Shown here in pieces: positions 53,617-63,202 of a stretch of 64,000 nt of DNA. Position 1 is the stretch's first letter. The number at the start of each line of letters is the position of its first letter. A program made the position numbers and the translations under genes. This DNA comes from Mariniblastus sp. (lineage in GTDB: Bacteria; Planctomycetota; Planctomycetia; Pirellulales; Pirellulaceae). The stretch covers positions 1-64,000 of the forward strand of contig JABACA010000006.1 in the NCBI GenBank assembly GCA_014237975.1, in the 5' to 3' direction. The notes under the pieces are model-generated. The model saw only the letters and a list, made by a program, of their open reading frames with translations. It ran no database searches and had not been told where the DNA came from.

Positions 53617-55074
53617 ATGAATTATTCAAGGCGAACAATTATCAAGTCCGGTGTTTTGGCAGCCGGAACAACTGCAGCCATCCCGGCCCTTTCCTACGGA
53701 CGCATCATCGGCAGCAATGAAAAAATCCGCGCTGCCGTGATTGGGCTCAACGGCCGCGGGCAAAGTCACATGCAAGGTTTCAAGAAAAACGTGGTGGCAT
53801 TATGTGACTGTGATGAAGGCATTCTCAAGAAACGAGCCAAAGACCTGGATGTTGAGACGTATGTAGATTTTCGCAGACTTTTGGACCAGCAGTCCATCGA
53901 CATTGTCTCGATTGCCACACCCAACCATACCCATTCACTGATCGGCATCGCGGCGGCGGCGGCCGGCAAAGATGTCTATTGCGAAAAACCCGTTTCCCAC
54001 AACGTGTGGGAAGGCCGCCAGTTGGCCGAAGCCGCCAAGAAATACGATCGCGTCATTCAGTGTGGGACACAAAGCCGCTCCAGCCCTTCGCTACAAAAGG
54101 CGGTCGCTTTTGTACAAGAAGGCATGCTCGGCAAAATCAAACATGCGGTTGGGACTTGCTACAAGCCTCGCAAGAGTATCGGCAAGCTCGATAAGCCGTT
54201 GGAAATTTCCAAGTCGGTCAACTACGACCTGTGGTGCGGGCCAGCTGAAAAACGACCCCTCATGAGACCCCGCCTGCACTATGACTGGCACTGGGATTTC
54301 AATACGGGTAACGGCGACATGGGTAACCAGGGAATCCATCAAATGGATATTGCCCGCTGGTTCCTGGGATACCAGACCGTTTCGCCTCGTGTGTTCAGCA
54401 TTGGCGGTCGCCTGGGGTACGACGATGCGGGTGATACACCCAATACGCAAACCGTTATCCACGACTACCCGGCGGCCCCGCTGATTTTTGAAACCCGCGG
54501 CCTACCCAAGGCCAAGGAATTTCAGAGTAACAACTGGGGCGGCAACATGGACAACTACCGCGGATCCCGGATCGGGGTCATTGTGCAATGTGAAAATGGC
54601 TATGTCGTCATTCCCAGCTACACCTCGGCCAAAGCATTTGATCAGGACAACAATCAACTGGAAAACTGGCAGGGTGGTGGTAATCACTTCGAGAACTTCC
54701 TGCAAGCCGTTGAGGCCCACGATGCGAGCCTGCTCAACGCACCGATCGAAGAAGGCCATTTGTCCAGTGCCCTGTGCCACACGGGTGGTGTCTCTCACCA
54801 GCTGGGAGTCCCGCTGTCAAAAGCGGATATTACAGAGAAACTGGCGAGTGAATCCGAGCTGTTCCAGGATTCGGCGAATCGCATGTTCCAGCATCTGACT
54901 GCTAACGGAGTCGATCTTACTGATCGGTCGGAGATCACCATGGGTGCCGATATCAAGATGGATCCAAAATCCGAAACCGTGATCGGAAATCCGCAGGCCG
55001 CCGCCATGATGTCTCGGGACTACCGTGGCGGGTTCGAGGTACCCAAACTACAGGCCGGAAGTAAAGCATCCTGA
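53617..55074 (+). CDS. Gfo/Idh/MocA family oxidoreductase, Tat-exported
   Basis: 485 residues from the ATG at 53617 (a TTG at 53605 would add 4). A Tat signal, MNYSRRTIIKSGVLAAG (Arg-5, Arg-6), precedes a Rossmann-fold NAD(P)-binding domain (IRAAVIGLNGRGQSHM, then VVALCDCDE) and the catalytic EKPVSHN motif (Lys of CEKP). The C-terminal domain is the usual beta-sheet (WHWDFNTGNGDMGNQGIHQMD in part GNGDMGNQGIHQMD). It oxidises or epimerises a sugar or inositol-like substrate, but outside the cytoplasm, where a tightly bound NAD is implied. Planctomycetes carry many copies. Confidence 0.94.
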   Translation: MNYSRRTIIKSGVLAAGTTAAIPALSYGRIIGSNEKIRAAVIGLNGRGQSHMQGFKKNVVALCDCDEGILKKRAKDLDVETYVDFRRLLDQQSIDIVSIATPNHTHSLIGIAAAAAGKDVYCEKPVSHNVWEGRQLAEAAKKYDRVIQCGTQSRSSPSLQKAVAFVQEGMLGKIKHAVGTCYKPRKSIGKLDKPLEISKSVNYDLWCGPAEKRPLMRPRLHYDWHWDFNTGNGDMGNQGIHQMDIARWFLGYQTVSPRVFSIGGRLGYDDAGDTPNTQTVIHDYPAAPLIFETRGLPKAKEFQSNNWGGNMDNYRGSRIGVIVQCENGYVVIPSYTSAKAFDQDNNQLENWQGGGNHFENFLQAVEAHDASLLNAPIEEGHLSSALCHTGGVSHQLGVPLSKADITEKLASESELFQDSANRMFQHLTANGVDLTDRSEITMGADIKMDPKSETVIGNPQAAAMMSRDYRGGFEVPKLQAGSKAS

Positions 55075-55105
55075 TTCAGCCAGCTTGGGATAATCCATTT
55101 TCTGA

Positions 55106-55136
55106 CAACGCCGCGAACAGACGCGGCGTTGTTTTT
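55106..55136 (+). terminator. Intrinsic terminator after the Gfo/Idh gene
   Basis: CAACGCCGCG (55106-55115) and CGCGGCGTTG (55122-55131) form a perfect 10-bp stem with loop AACAGA, followed by five T (55132-55136). Confidence 0.92.
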
Positions 55137-55358
55137 GTTCAAGCGGGCCGCCAGGCAGATCTGCCGAAAAAAGTGCTGGTCGCATAGAAACGGCCTATCG
55201 ATCACTTGCTCTTTTTGTAGACTCTTGACTAGCAGCTTGCCCGGTCGCCGCCAACAAAACGTCTAAGTCCTGAAACTTTTAACGTCCTGGTCGGGTAGGG
55301 GTGGTCGGAAGGTCGAACAACCTGTCACAACTGGTTTGGCGGTGAATCAGGATGACAC

Positions 55359-56726
55359 ATGCCAGGGGAGAACAATAACTTGATTCGCGTGAAGCTCTTT
55401 TTCGTTGGATTGATTTTAGTGGCCACGTTGAGCGATTTGAAAGCTCAAACATCAACGGCCAATCCAGCGGTGGTGACCGAATCGACAGAATTTGATACCG
55501 CTTTGCAAATTCAGTCGTTTGACGAAGTCTGGCAACGAATCAAGGACACGCACTGGGATCCCGCACTCGTCGGTGAATCGTGGGACAATGCGCGGGAGGA
55601 ACTGCGTCCAAAAATGGAACAAGCCAGTTCAATGTCCGAAGTGCGAGCCATTCTCAACGACTTGATTAACCGGCTGGGACAATCCCATTTCGGGATCATT
55701 CCCCAGGCCACTTACGGGATGATGGAGGGCAAGGGCGGTCCTCGCGATCATGATGCCGGGATTCGGATCCGACGTTCCCCCGACGGCTTGATGATCCGCC
55801 AGGTCCGAGCTGGATCACCGGCAGCCAAGGCGGGCGTCCAGCCCGGTTGGACCATTGAGAAAATAGACGACCTGGCGAGCCAGGAAATCTCCAGTCGCTT
55901 GCAGGAACTCGTGCACGGACCGATGCGTTACGAGACACTGGTCGGCTTGATGGGTGAACGGCTAACTGCGGGAGGGGAGGGGGAATCGATCCATTTTGAT
56001 TTTCGCGACCACCGGGGTCAGACCCGGAGCATGGATTTGGAACTGGAAAAATCCCCCGGAAAAGTTACCACGTTTGGCAATCTGCCTCCTATGCGAGTTC
56101 ACCAGATTGCCAAGACCCTGGATGGCGGGATTGGCTATTACTGGTTCAACGCCTTTCTCGATCCGGTTCGAATCATGCCCACATACAATGCAACCGTTCG
56201 GGATCCCCATCATTCCAACGGCCTGATCATTGACATGCGCAGCAACCGGGGAGGCATCGCTGCCATGACGATGGGCATGGCCTCTCTATTTGCCACCGAG
56301 GCGAGCCCGCTGGGAACCATGACGATGAAAGGGAGCCAGATGAAGTTTGCATTGAACGCCCGCCCCAAGCCCATCCAAGTGCCGGTAGCCATCTTGGTCG
56401 ATGAATGTTCGATCTCTTCGGCTGAGATTTTTGCCGGCGGGATGCAAGACCTGGGCTTGGCCCGCATTTTTGGGAATCGCACTGCCGGGCTGGCCCTGCC
56501 ATCGGTCGTTGCCAAACTTCCCAATGGCGATCGGTTCCAATACGCCATTGCCGACTATCACTCGGCATCGGGTCGATCGCTGGAAGCCGATGGTGTCGTG
56601 CCGGACGAGGAAATTGTCGTTACCCGCGAAATGCTGCAGGCAAGTGACGACCCGGTTTTGGACCGCGCCATCGAGTGGATCCAACAACAAAATCCAAGCG
56701 ACAAAAACCGGAAACAGAACCCCTGA
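55359..56726 (+). CDS. S41 family peptidase with PDZ domain, exported
   Basis: 455 residues from the ATG at 55359. A TTG at 55380 with a strong AGGGGAG upstream would shorten it by 7 residues and give a cleaner signal peptide (IRVKLFFVGLILVATLSDLKAQ in part). A TSP_NTD-like helical region (about 40-115) and a PDZ-like domain (RQVRAGSPAAKAGVQPGW) precede the S41 catalytic core: IDMRSNRGG, DECSISSAEIFAGG (nucleophile Ser, general base), NRTAGLALPS. Such carboxyl-terminal processing proteases trim periplasmic proteins. It precedes the LolA-like gene by 55 nt. Confidence 0.92.
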   Translation: MPGENNNLIRVKLFFVGLILVATLSDLKAQTSTANPAVVTESTEFDTALQIQSFDEVWQRIKDTHWDPALVGESWDNAREELRPKMEQASSMSEVRAILNDLINRLGQSHFGIIPQATYGMMEGKGGPRDHDAGIRIRRSPDGLMIRQVRAGSPAAKAGVQPGWTIEKIDDLASQEISSRLQELVHGPMRYETLVGLMGERLTAGGEGESIHFDFRDHRGQTRSMDLELEKSPGKVTTFGNLPPMRVHQIAKTLDGGIGYYWFNAFLDPVRIMPTYNATVRDPHHSNGLIIDMRSNRGGIAAMTMGMASLFATEASPLGTMTMKGSQMKFALNARPKPIQVPVAILVDECSISSAEIFAGGMQDLGLARIFGNRTAGLALPSVVAKLPNGDRFQYAIADYHSASGRSLEADGVVPDEEIVVTREMLQASDDPVLDRAIEWIQQQNPSDKNRKQNP

Positions 56727-56781
56727 AACCAACGCCAAATACATGGCATCCCTGACACACTGAACTTTTAGGAGACCCCTG

Positions 56782-57564
56782 ATGACCTTTCCGACCAACA
56801 CAACAAACTGGCTGCTAATACTAACCCTGGCTTGTGGATGCCTGACGGCGGCAAGCCCAGCGCAGGAAACGGCTCCCTTGCCATCCGCCGAGGATGTCCT
56901 CAAGGCATATGTCAAAGTGACCGGGGGTCTCGAGAAATACAAAGCCGTGAAAACCATGAGTGCCCAAGGCACCGTGTCCGTGCCTCAAGCAGGCATCGAG
57001 GGCAAAATCGATATGCTACAAGTCGTTCCCAACAAGGTCCGCGTCAACACGGAATTGACGGGCCTCGGAACAATCAAACAGGGAAGCAACGGGAAAACGG
57101 CATGGGAATTGTCGGCCATTACAGGGCCCCGGGTTCTCAAGGGCGAAGAAGCCAAGCAGCTAATGGAAGAGGCCAACATGAAAAAGACCTACCTGCCGCA
57201 GTCATATTACAAAGAGATGAAATGCGTCGGCGTCGAGGAGATCGACGGGAACAGGTGCTACAAAATCGAATTGACCAAGCCAAACGGGAGCTTGCAAACC
57301 GATTTCTATTCGGTCGAATCCAAGCTGCTTGTCAAATCGATTGCCGAAGTTGTCACCAACATGGGTGAAATGAAAATCTCCGCCCTGGCCAGTGACTACC
57401 GCGACGTCGGGGGACTCAAGATGCCCTTTAAAATGGAGCAATTGCTGCCCAACGGGATATCCCAGATCATCGAAATGGACAAGGTTCAATTTAATGTTGA
57501 GATTCCCGAGGACGCCTTCGATTTACCCAGTGAAATCAAAGAATTACTGGACGAGGAGAAATAG
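56782..57564 (+). CDS. LolA-like outer membrane lipoprotein-sorting domain protein
   Basis: 260 residues with signal peptide about 1-28. AGGAG precedes the ATG by 7 nt. Residues 35-250 show the half-open beta-barrel pattern of the LolA/LppX-like superfamily (YVKVTGGLEKYKAVKTMSAQ, GNRCYKIELTKPNG, YSVESKLLVKS, FKMEQLLPNGISQIIEMDKV in part). Periplasmic proteins of this fold carry lipoprotein acyl chains or other lipids. Planctomycete copies are often found next to peptidases, as here. Function beyond lipid binding is unknown. Confidence 0.85.
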   Translation: MTFPTNTTNWLLILTLACGCLTAASPAQETAPLPSAEDVLKAYVKVTGGLEKYKAVKTMSAQGTVSVPQAGIEGKIDMLQVVPNKVRVNTELTGLGTIKQGSNGKTAWELSAITGPRVLKGEEAKQLMEEANMKKTYLPQSYYKEMKCVGVEEIDGNRCYKIELTKPNGSLQTDFYSVESKLLVKSIAEVVTNMGEMKISALASDYRDVGGLKMPFKMEQLLPNGISQIIEMDKVQFNVEIPEDAFDLPSEIKELLDEEK

Positions 57565-57592
57565 CCGACCTGCGGGTTACCCGCGGTCAGCC

Positions 57593-57626
57593 AAAAAAAA
57601 TACCCGACATGAATCCATGTCGGGTA
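57593..57626 (-). terminator. Intrinsic terminator for the minus-strand gene at 57655
   Basis: TACCCGACATG (57601-57611) and CATGTCGGGTA (57616-57626) form a perfect 11-bp stem with loop AATC. Eight A on the plus strand (57593-57600) become the U-tract of the minus-strand transcript. Confidence 0.92.
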
Positions 57627-57654
57627 CCCTTGGCGAATTGGTGATCTTCTCTTG

Positions 57655-58167
57655 TTACTGAAAACCAACTTCCCGTGTTCGGCGGTCAGGCTGCATGTAT
57701 CGAATTCCGCCACCGGGATCGTTCGGCGCCCTTTCGGAATTCGATGTTCGTCGATAACTGATCTTAATAAATGTGTGTCGGTGATTCGTCTGTGCTGGAG
57801 TCGCTGAAAGCAGGAACACCTGATCACCTTTGAGGAACTGATTGCAATAGGAGTTGGACCGTTTAAGATCAAGCTGCTGGTACTTCCAGCCCTTTTCCTC
57901 CATGGTGGTCTCATAAAAATCACGAGTTTCCGAAATGGATCGCTCGGTCGTAACGGCTTTGCAAATCTCCTGATCGGCAGAACCGGTCGCCGAGTGAAAG
58001 ACCTCGGCGTTCGGTAATTCCGGAATACCCGCTTCTACCAATGCCCGTTCTGCGGGAGTCAACTCTTGAGTTGACGAAGCTGTCCCGCGTAAAGCAAGGA
58101 AACCGAATATCAGGAAAGTTAATACCAATCCGAGACAAACTGCGATTCTGGTTTTATTCGTATTCAT
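57655..58167 (-). CDS. Hypothetical membrane-anchored protein
   Basis: 170 residues from the ATG at 58167 (MNTNKTRIAVCLGLVL), with an N-terminal hydrophobic helix (about 6-28). The remainder is soluble (PAERALVEAGIPELPNAEVFHSATGS in part), probably an alpha/beta domain outside the cytoplasm with a 'RDFYETTMEEKGWKY' helix of the DUF4136-like or polyketide-cyclase-like type; I do not recognise the family. The gene has its own terminator. It faces the LolA-like gene across a 90-nt gap, convergent. Confidence 0.75.
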   Translation of the reverse strand: MNTNKTRIAVCLGLVLTFLIFGFLALRGTASSTQELTPAERALVEAGIPELPNAEVFHSATGSADQEICKAVTTERSISETRDFYETTMEEKGWKYQQLDLKRSNSYCNQFLKGDQVFLLSATPAQTNHRHTFIKISYRRTSNSERAPNDPGGGIRYMQPDRRTREVGFQ

Positions 58168-58391
58168 CAGAGTTAGACCCAAGTGTTGAAGAACATGGAC
58201 GAGGGTGATCGACCTCTTTCTGTCACCAACGTCTGGGAACTCTAGCCCGCGACAAACCAGAAACGCCGCTTTTTTCAAGAACTTGCAGGAAATTTCCGGC
58301 TTGGAATGTCTTCAACAGGTGGGTCGCAACAGTAATTGCGCCTTTTCCCTAACTGGGGAAGTTTTCTTAAACATCACCAGCGGAATAATCG

Positions 58392-59393
58392 TTACTGCCC
58401 GACCATTTCGTCTCGATGCTCTTTTTGCAAACGCGTCTCCCGCTGCCTCACATTCTTGATGCCGCGGTACAATGGACGGCCAGGATGGGCATCGATCAAT
58501 TCGTCCGATGCCAGGGAAATTTTTTGAAAACGGACATCCGACGCGGGGTGGGTTTGGAGGAATGACATGGCGGCCAACCCCATCCAGGGATTCTGCCCGT
58601 TTTTCTGTTGCTGCCGCTGCTGCATCCGCTGAAACAGTGCCGCCATTTCCCGCGGATCATAACCGAGCTGAAATGCCCACCGTGCTCCGTCAAGATCGGC
58701 CAGCAATTCTTCTTCTGGTCGAAAAGGCCGGGCGATTGACTTCAGGAAAAACTGCTGGTTGCTCATTAGCTGCTGCATTGAAAAAGAGGCAGGGTTTAAG
58801 GTCTGCTTGATCCGCTGGGTTCGTTTAAGATCGAAAAGCTGGTGACCCCGGTCGATATGGGACAGTTCGTGACCCAGCACGGCAACCAAAGCAGCCTCGC
58901 TAGGGGCAAAATTCAATAATCCCTCGTAAACGAAAATGGTCCCCCCCGGATAGGCCCACGCCATCACCTCGGGAGACTCCACGACGAACACCTGTAGTTT
59001 CTTGTATTGCTTGGCCCGGTCCATCAAGGGGTGCAACGTGTCTACCAGGCGCTGAACATACGCGACATCCTGGTTGCGCCTGACGATCTTGATTCGTTGA
59101 CGCTTGAGTTCATCACGAAATTTTTCCACCGACTGCTGGCCGTATTCCATCTCCATCTTGATCGGAATCTGAATCCTCTCGATCGCTTCAAGCTCTTCCG
59201 GTGTGTACTTGGACCGCTCCAAAAATGACGACAGTAATTGGGCCGGTTCGACATCCCTGTCCTGGAGCTCGCGGAGCGGTTTGAACAGGTCGTTTAGCTG
59301 GGCGTGGACAACCTGTGTGCCCGCTGGCAACAGCCAACAAACAGCCAATGCACTGACAAATAGAGTCATGGAAACCAGTCGGATCAATTTCAC
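58392..59393 (-). CDS. M48 family metalloprotease, exported
   Basis: 333 residues from a GTG at 59393 (an ATG at 59369 is possible). A signal helix (about 7-28) is followed by a helical N-domain and the zinc site HELSH at His-175, Glu-176, His-179, with the third ligand in EEELLADLDGARW. Further DIRGH and VYEGLLNFAPSE segments are those of BepA/LoiP-like periplasmic M48 proteases, which act on outer membrane proteins. The stop of cmoA lies 6 nt upstream, so the two are probably translated from one mRNA. Confidence 0.92.
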   Translation of the reverse strand: MKLIRLVSMTLFVSALAVCWLLPAGTQVVHAQLNDLFKPLRELQDRDVEPAQLLSSFLERSKYTPEELEAIERIQIPIKMEMEYGQQSVEKFRDELKRQRIKIVRRNQDVAYVQRLVDTLHPLMDRAKQYKKLQVFVVESPEVMAWAYPGGTIFVYEGLLNFAPSEAALVAVLGHELSHIDRGHQLFDLKRTQRIKQTLNPASFSMQQLMSNQQFFLKSIARPFRPEEELLADLDGARWAFQLGYDPREMAALFQRMQQRQQQKNGQNPWMGLAAMSFLQTHPASDVRFQKISLASDELIDAHPGRPLYRGIKNVRQRETRLQKEHRDEMVGQ

Positions 59394-59399
59394 TTTGTT

Positions 59400-60137
59400 C
59401 TATCCATTCGATACCCGGGCAACAAAGGTGGCAAAGTTGAACCACTTCAACAGGAGTTCGACATCCGCAAAACCGGCTTCCCTGAAGAGGCGCCCGTTTT
59501 CATCAATCGTGACGGGCACCAGTACATTTTCCAAGGCTTCCCGCTTCCGCGCAATTTCCAGTTCGCTGTAGCCGTTTCGACGCTTGAATTCAAAATAGAG
59601 TTCGACCAACGCGTCATCCACGGCTGCCTGGTGATGCGATACTTTCTCGCTGACCAACATGAATCCACCGGGGCGGATCGATTGGCAAATCCGTGAAAGT
59701 AACGCGGGGCGACTTGGCAAATCGACAAACTGCAAGGTGTAGTTCATCAAGACAATCGACGCATCGCGGATCTCGAAATCGCGGATGTCGGTCCGAAACA
59801 ACTCAACCTGATCCTGCATCCCGAGCGCGAGTAACTTTTCCGAACACTTGTCCAACATGGCTTGGGAGTTATCGACCCCGATCAGTTCAAACTTGTGATT
59901 GGGCAAAGCCCGAGCCAGGTGGATCAAGGAGGTACCTGTCGAACATCCAAGATCAACTACCTTAATCACCGGGTGATCCAGAAGATTGGCCAATACCGGC
60001 AACACCCGTTGGACATCTGCATACAAAGGGACACTTCGCGAAATCATATCGTCAAAAACCCGGGCCACGTTTTCATCAAACGCAAAACCTCCGACTTTTG
60101 GATTGGCCTCATTAAACAAACGATCGATTTGCATCAT
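59400..60137 (-). CDS. cmoA: Carboxy-S-adenosyl-L-methionine synthase CmoA
   Basis: 245 residues. CmoA converts SAM and prephenate into carboxy-SAM, the donor for wobble U34 modification. The N-terminus FDENVARVFDDMISRSVPLY is the family opening, motif I is VVDLGCSTGTSLIHL, and NYTLQFVDLPSRPALL follows. It lies divergent from cmoB with 54 nt between the starts, and 6 nt before the M48 protease gene. The length matches E. coli CmoA (247). Confidence 0.95.
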   Translation of the reverse strand: MMQIDRLFNEANPKVGGFAFDENVARVFDDMISRSVPLYADVQRVLPVLANLLDHPVIKVVDLGCSTGTSLIHLARALPNHKFELIGVDNSQAMLDKCSEKLLALGMQDQVELFRTDIRDFEIRDASIVLMNYTLQFVDLPSRPALLSRICQSIRPGGFMLVSEKVSHHQAAVDDALVELYFEFKRRNGYSELEIARKREALENVLVPVTIDENGRLFREAGFADVELLLKWFNFATFVARVSNG

Positions 60138-60191
60138 ACTATTGCCTTGGCTCCAGCACCTTACCGTCTCTCGCTAATATCATTGCATCCC

Positions 60192-61181
60192 ATGCTGACT
60201 TGGCAACGCCCCGACGTTTTCAAAACGAAACTCAATCAAGTTGACTTCAACAAAGTCCAACAGATACGTCTCCATCGCCTTCAAAAAATGGAACGGCCCC
60301 ACTATCAAAACCAGGCGGCCTCGATCCGCAAACTGCCAACAGCGGATGAACTGCCCAGCCCTGTCCAGCATCAGTTGAACCTGAATCATGTTACCATTGG
60401 CGATCGATCGGGCCTAACAGAAGAACAGCATGAATTGCTTCAAAAGGCCATCTTTCAATTACTTCCCTGGCGCAAGGGTCCCTTCCGACTGTTTGGCCAT
60501 GAAATCGATGCCGAATGGCAATCCCACATGAAATGGGACAGGATAGTGCCCGAACTTGGCTGCCTGGAAGGCAAGCAAATTCTCGACGTTGGGTGCGGCA
60601 ACGGTTATTACATGTTCCGCGCCGCCCAGCAACAACCGCGGCTGGTATTGGGAATCGATCCATCGATTACGTTTTACCTGCAGTTCGAACTGATGCAACG
60701 GTATCTGCAGTTGCCCAACCTGCAATACGAGCTGATGGGAGTCGAGGATTTGGAACTGTTCGATCGCGAGTTTGACCTGGTTTGTTGCATGGGCATTTTA
60801 TATCACCACCGCAACCCGATCGAAATTCTGCGACGGCTTTACAGGACGGTGCGGGTGGGTGGAACTGTGATCCTCGAAAGCCAGACCATTCCGGGAGCCG
60901 GTTCGATGGCCCTTTTCCCGGAAGAACGTTATGCAAAAGCTCGCAACGTCTACTTTGTGCCAACCGCTGAGTGTTTGTTAAACTGGATCCAGCGAAGTGG
61001 ATTCAAGAAAGCTGAAATCGTTTCGCACAACCAAGTCACTATCGAAGAACAGCGATCCACTGAGTTGGCGCCTTATGAAAGCCTGGTTGATTTTCTTGAT
61101 CCCAATGATGCCGATCGGACTGTCGAAGGTTATCCCGCACCTTATCGAACGGTCGTACGGGCAGAGCGACAATTTCACTAA
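60192..61181 (+). CDS. cmoB: tRNA U34 carboxymethyltransferase CmoB
   Basis: 329 residues from the ATG at 60192 (MLTWQRPDVF), which matches the length of E. coli CmoB (323); the frame is open much further upstream but that part overlaps cmoA antisense and has no family similarity. CmoB transfers the carboxymethyl group of carboxy-SAM to 5-hydroxyuridine-34 of tRNA, giving cmo5U. Motif I is ILDVGCGNGYYMFRA; KGPFRLFGHEIDAEWQSHMKWDR in part FGHEIDAEWQS and CMGILYHHRNPIE are family segments. The gene is 24 nt before the PQQ-propeller gene. Confidence 0.95.
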   Translation: MLTWQRPDVFKTKLNQVDFNKVQQIRLHRLQKMERPHYQNQAASIRKLPTADELPSPVQHQLNLNHVTIGDRSGLTEEQHELLQKAIFQLLPWRKGPFRLFGHEIDAEWQSHMKWDRIVPELGCLEGKQILDVGCGNGYYMFRAAQQQPRLVLGIDPSITFYLQFELMQRYLQLPNLQYELMGVEDLELFDREFDLVCCMGILYHHRNPIEILRRLYRTVRVGGTVILESQTIPGAGSMALFPEERYAKARNVYFVPTAECLLNWIQRSGFKKAEIVSHNQVTIEEQRSTELAPYESLVDFLDPNDADRTVEGYPAPYRTVVRAERQFH

Positions 61182-61205
61182 TCCTGAGGGAAGGCTGGAC
61201 GCGCC

Positions 61206-62510
61206 ATGAAACGACATCAACACCACGAGTGGTTTACGATCATTCCTGGCCCAGCAGGGGCACTCGCAAGAAACGAGCCGTTATGGATCACACTCATCCT
61301 CTTCGGTTGGTTGATCGGACTGTCGCATGCTTCCGACGACTGGCCTGTCTGGCGCGGCCCAACCAGGGACGGCATCGCACCCACCGGACAGCATCCCCCA
61401 ATTCACTGGGATGAAGCTACCCATGTTCTCTGGAAAACAAAAATCCCGGGCCGCGGTAATTCCAGTCCCATTATTGTTGGTGATCAGATATTTCTGACGA
61501 CCAGCCAGGCATCCGACCAGACACAATCGGTCGTATCGATCGACCGCAAGACGGGCAAGCGGCTCTGGCAGACGACCATCTGCCAAGGGGACCTCAGCCC
61601 GAAGATCCACCGTAACAATACCCATGCATCCCCAACTATCGCGGCAACAGGCAATCGGCTGTTTGCCTGCTTCTGGAACAACAATCGTGTCGAACTGGCG
61701 GCGCTGGATCACGACGGAAAAATAATCTGGAAAAAAACAGCCGGCCAATTCATCTCTCGCTATCCGTACGGATACGGAGCCTCGCCCTGCCTGTACAAGG
61801 ACATGGTCATCGTTTCGTCAGAATGTGAAAAGCTGGGATCCATGGCAGCATTTGACCAGGCCGATGGTTCAGAAATATGGAGAACACCTCGCAATCAGGG
61901 GACCGGGTATTCATCACCGATCGTCCATCATGTGGCGGGAAGAGACCAACTGCTGATCAGTGGCAGCAGCCGCGTCACCAGTTATGACCCCCGCAACGGG
62001 AAAGAAATATGGTCGGTCCCGGGACCTTGGGAAGTTACCTGCGGCACCATGGTTTTTCATGAAAACATCGTGTTTGCCAATGGCGGATTTCCCCGTGGCA
62101 GCACCATTGCAGTCAAGGCTGATAGTTCCGGAAAAGTCGTGTGGAGCAATCCGGTGAAATCTTACGAACAATCGATGCTGGCTTATAAAGGCTACATTTA
62201 TGCCGTCAGCGACAACGGGGTTGGCTACTGCTGGAATGCTCTCACTGGAGAGGAAATGTGGAAACAGCGACTGGCCGGACCGGTCAGCGCGTCACCCATC
62301 CTGGCCGGTGACAACATCTATATCACAACCGAGCGAGGCAAGACCTTTGTGTTCCGCGCCGATCCGCAGAGGTGCGAGTTAGTCGCCGAAAACCAGCTGG
62401 GTGACTCCTGCTTTGCCAGCCTGACGATCGTCAACGACCGCATCTACATCCGTGTCGGTTTTCAACGGGACGGGAAAACGCAACAGTGGCTGTATTGCCT
62501 GGCGCGTTAA
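61206..62510 (+). CDS. PQQ-binding-like beta-propeller repeat protein, exported
   Basis: 434 residues; GAGGGAAGG lies upstream of the ATG. A signal or anchor helix (about 25-42, ending SHASDDW) is followed by the planctomycete opening WPVWRGPTRDGIA and seven-blade PQQ/quinoprotein-like repeats (SIDRKTGKRLWQT, ALDHDGKIIWKK, SYDPRNGKEIWSV, WNALTGEEMWKQ). It is probably a periplasmic propeller, with no certain PQQ cofactor since the dehydrogenase Asp/Cys features are absent. It may be co-transcribed with cmoB, without obvious functional link. Confidence 0.9.
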   Translation: MKRHQHHEWFTIIPGPAGALARNEPLWITLILFGWLIGLSHASDDWPVWRGPTRDGIAPTGQHPPIHWDEATHVLWKTKIPGRGNSSPIIVGDQIFLTTSQASDQTQSVVSIDRKTGKRLWQTTICQGDLSPKIHRNNTHASPTIAATGNRLFACFWNNNRVELAALDHDGKIIWKKTAGQFISRYPYGYGASPCLYKDMVIVSSECEKLGSMAAFDQADGSEIWRTPRNQGTGYSSPIVHHVAGRDQLLISGSSRVTSYDPRNGKEIWSVPGPWEVTCGTMVFHENIVFANGGFPRGSTIAVKADSSGKVVWSNPVKSYEQSMLAYKGYIYAVSDNGVGYCWNALTGEEMWKQRLAGPVSASPILAGDNIYITTERGKTFVFRADPQRCELVAENQLGDSCFASLTIVNDRIYIRVGFQRDGKTQQWLYCLAR

Positions 62511-62650
62511 TTGTCGGGCAGGGAAGATTCTGACTGGATATTTTTTTGATACCTGAAATAGTAGGGTGCACGACATGTGCCTGGAGAAACAGTGGTTCGC
62601 CCCGGGTTCTGTCAGATTGAAGATCGTCATGAATGGGTCACTTTTTTACC

Positions 62651-63133
62651 ATGTCTGAACTGAAAACGCTTGGCTGGAGAGAGTGGGTTCGAATTCCGGA
62701 CCTGGGAATCCGCCGCATCAAGGCCAAGCTTGATACGGGTGCCAAATCATCGTGTATCCACGCGTTTGATCTGGAAATTTTGAACAGCGACAATGGGCCG
62801 CGCGTGCGTTTTAAAATTGCCCCTCGGCAACGAAACGAGGAAACACTCGTTCAAGTCGAGGCCCCCCTGCTTGAGTACCGGCAAGTTCGCAGTTCCACCG
62901 GCCACAAAACCAATCGCCCCGTCATTCGAACACCCATTCGATTGGCCGGCCAGCGGTTCGAGATCGAACTTACCCTCGTGGACCGCAGCGAAATGGGCTT
63001 TCGAATGCTGTTGGGACGGGACGCACTCAGGGAGCGGTTCGTGGTCGATCCGGCTCTCTCGTATGCGAGTCGCAAGCCAAAACGGAAGGGCGGCCAGCCC
63101 GATTTGTTGTCCGACAAGGAAAATAAGATTTAG
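62651..63133 (+). CDS. RimK-associated aspartic-type protease (Zn_protease family)
   Basis: 160 residues from the ATG at 62651. The retropepsin-like motif KLDTGAKSSCIHA (Asp-Thr-Gly at about 26-28) and RMLLGRDALRERF are those of the ATP-dependent zinc protease family (PF05618 in older naming; RimB in some genomes), usually encoded beside RimK. The next gene on the same strand is rimK, 69 nt downstream. The pair is thought to add and remove glutamate residues on ribosomal or other proteins. Confidence 0.92.
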   Translation: MSELKTLGWREWVRIPDLGIRRIKAKLDTGAKSSCIHAFDLEILNSDNGPRVRFKIAPRQRNEETLVQVEAPLLEYRQVRSSTGHKTNRPVIRTPIRLAGQRFEIELTLVDRSEMGFRMLLGRDALRERFVVDPALSYASRKPKRKGGQPDLLSDKENKI

Positions 63134-63202
63134 CGCCTACACTTCGATATTCGTCCTATTAAAATTCCTGGACGAATGAAGCGGGATCCTGGGAGCAATA
63201 AA

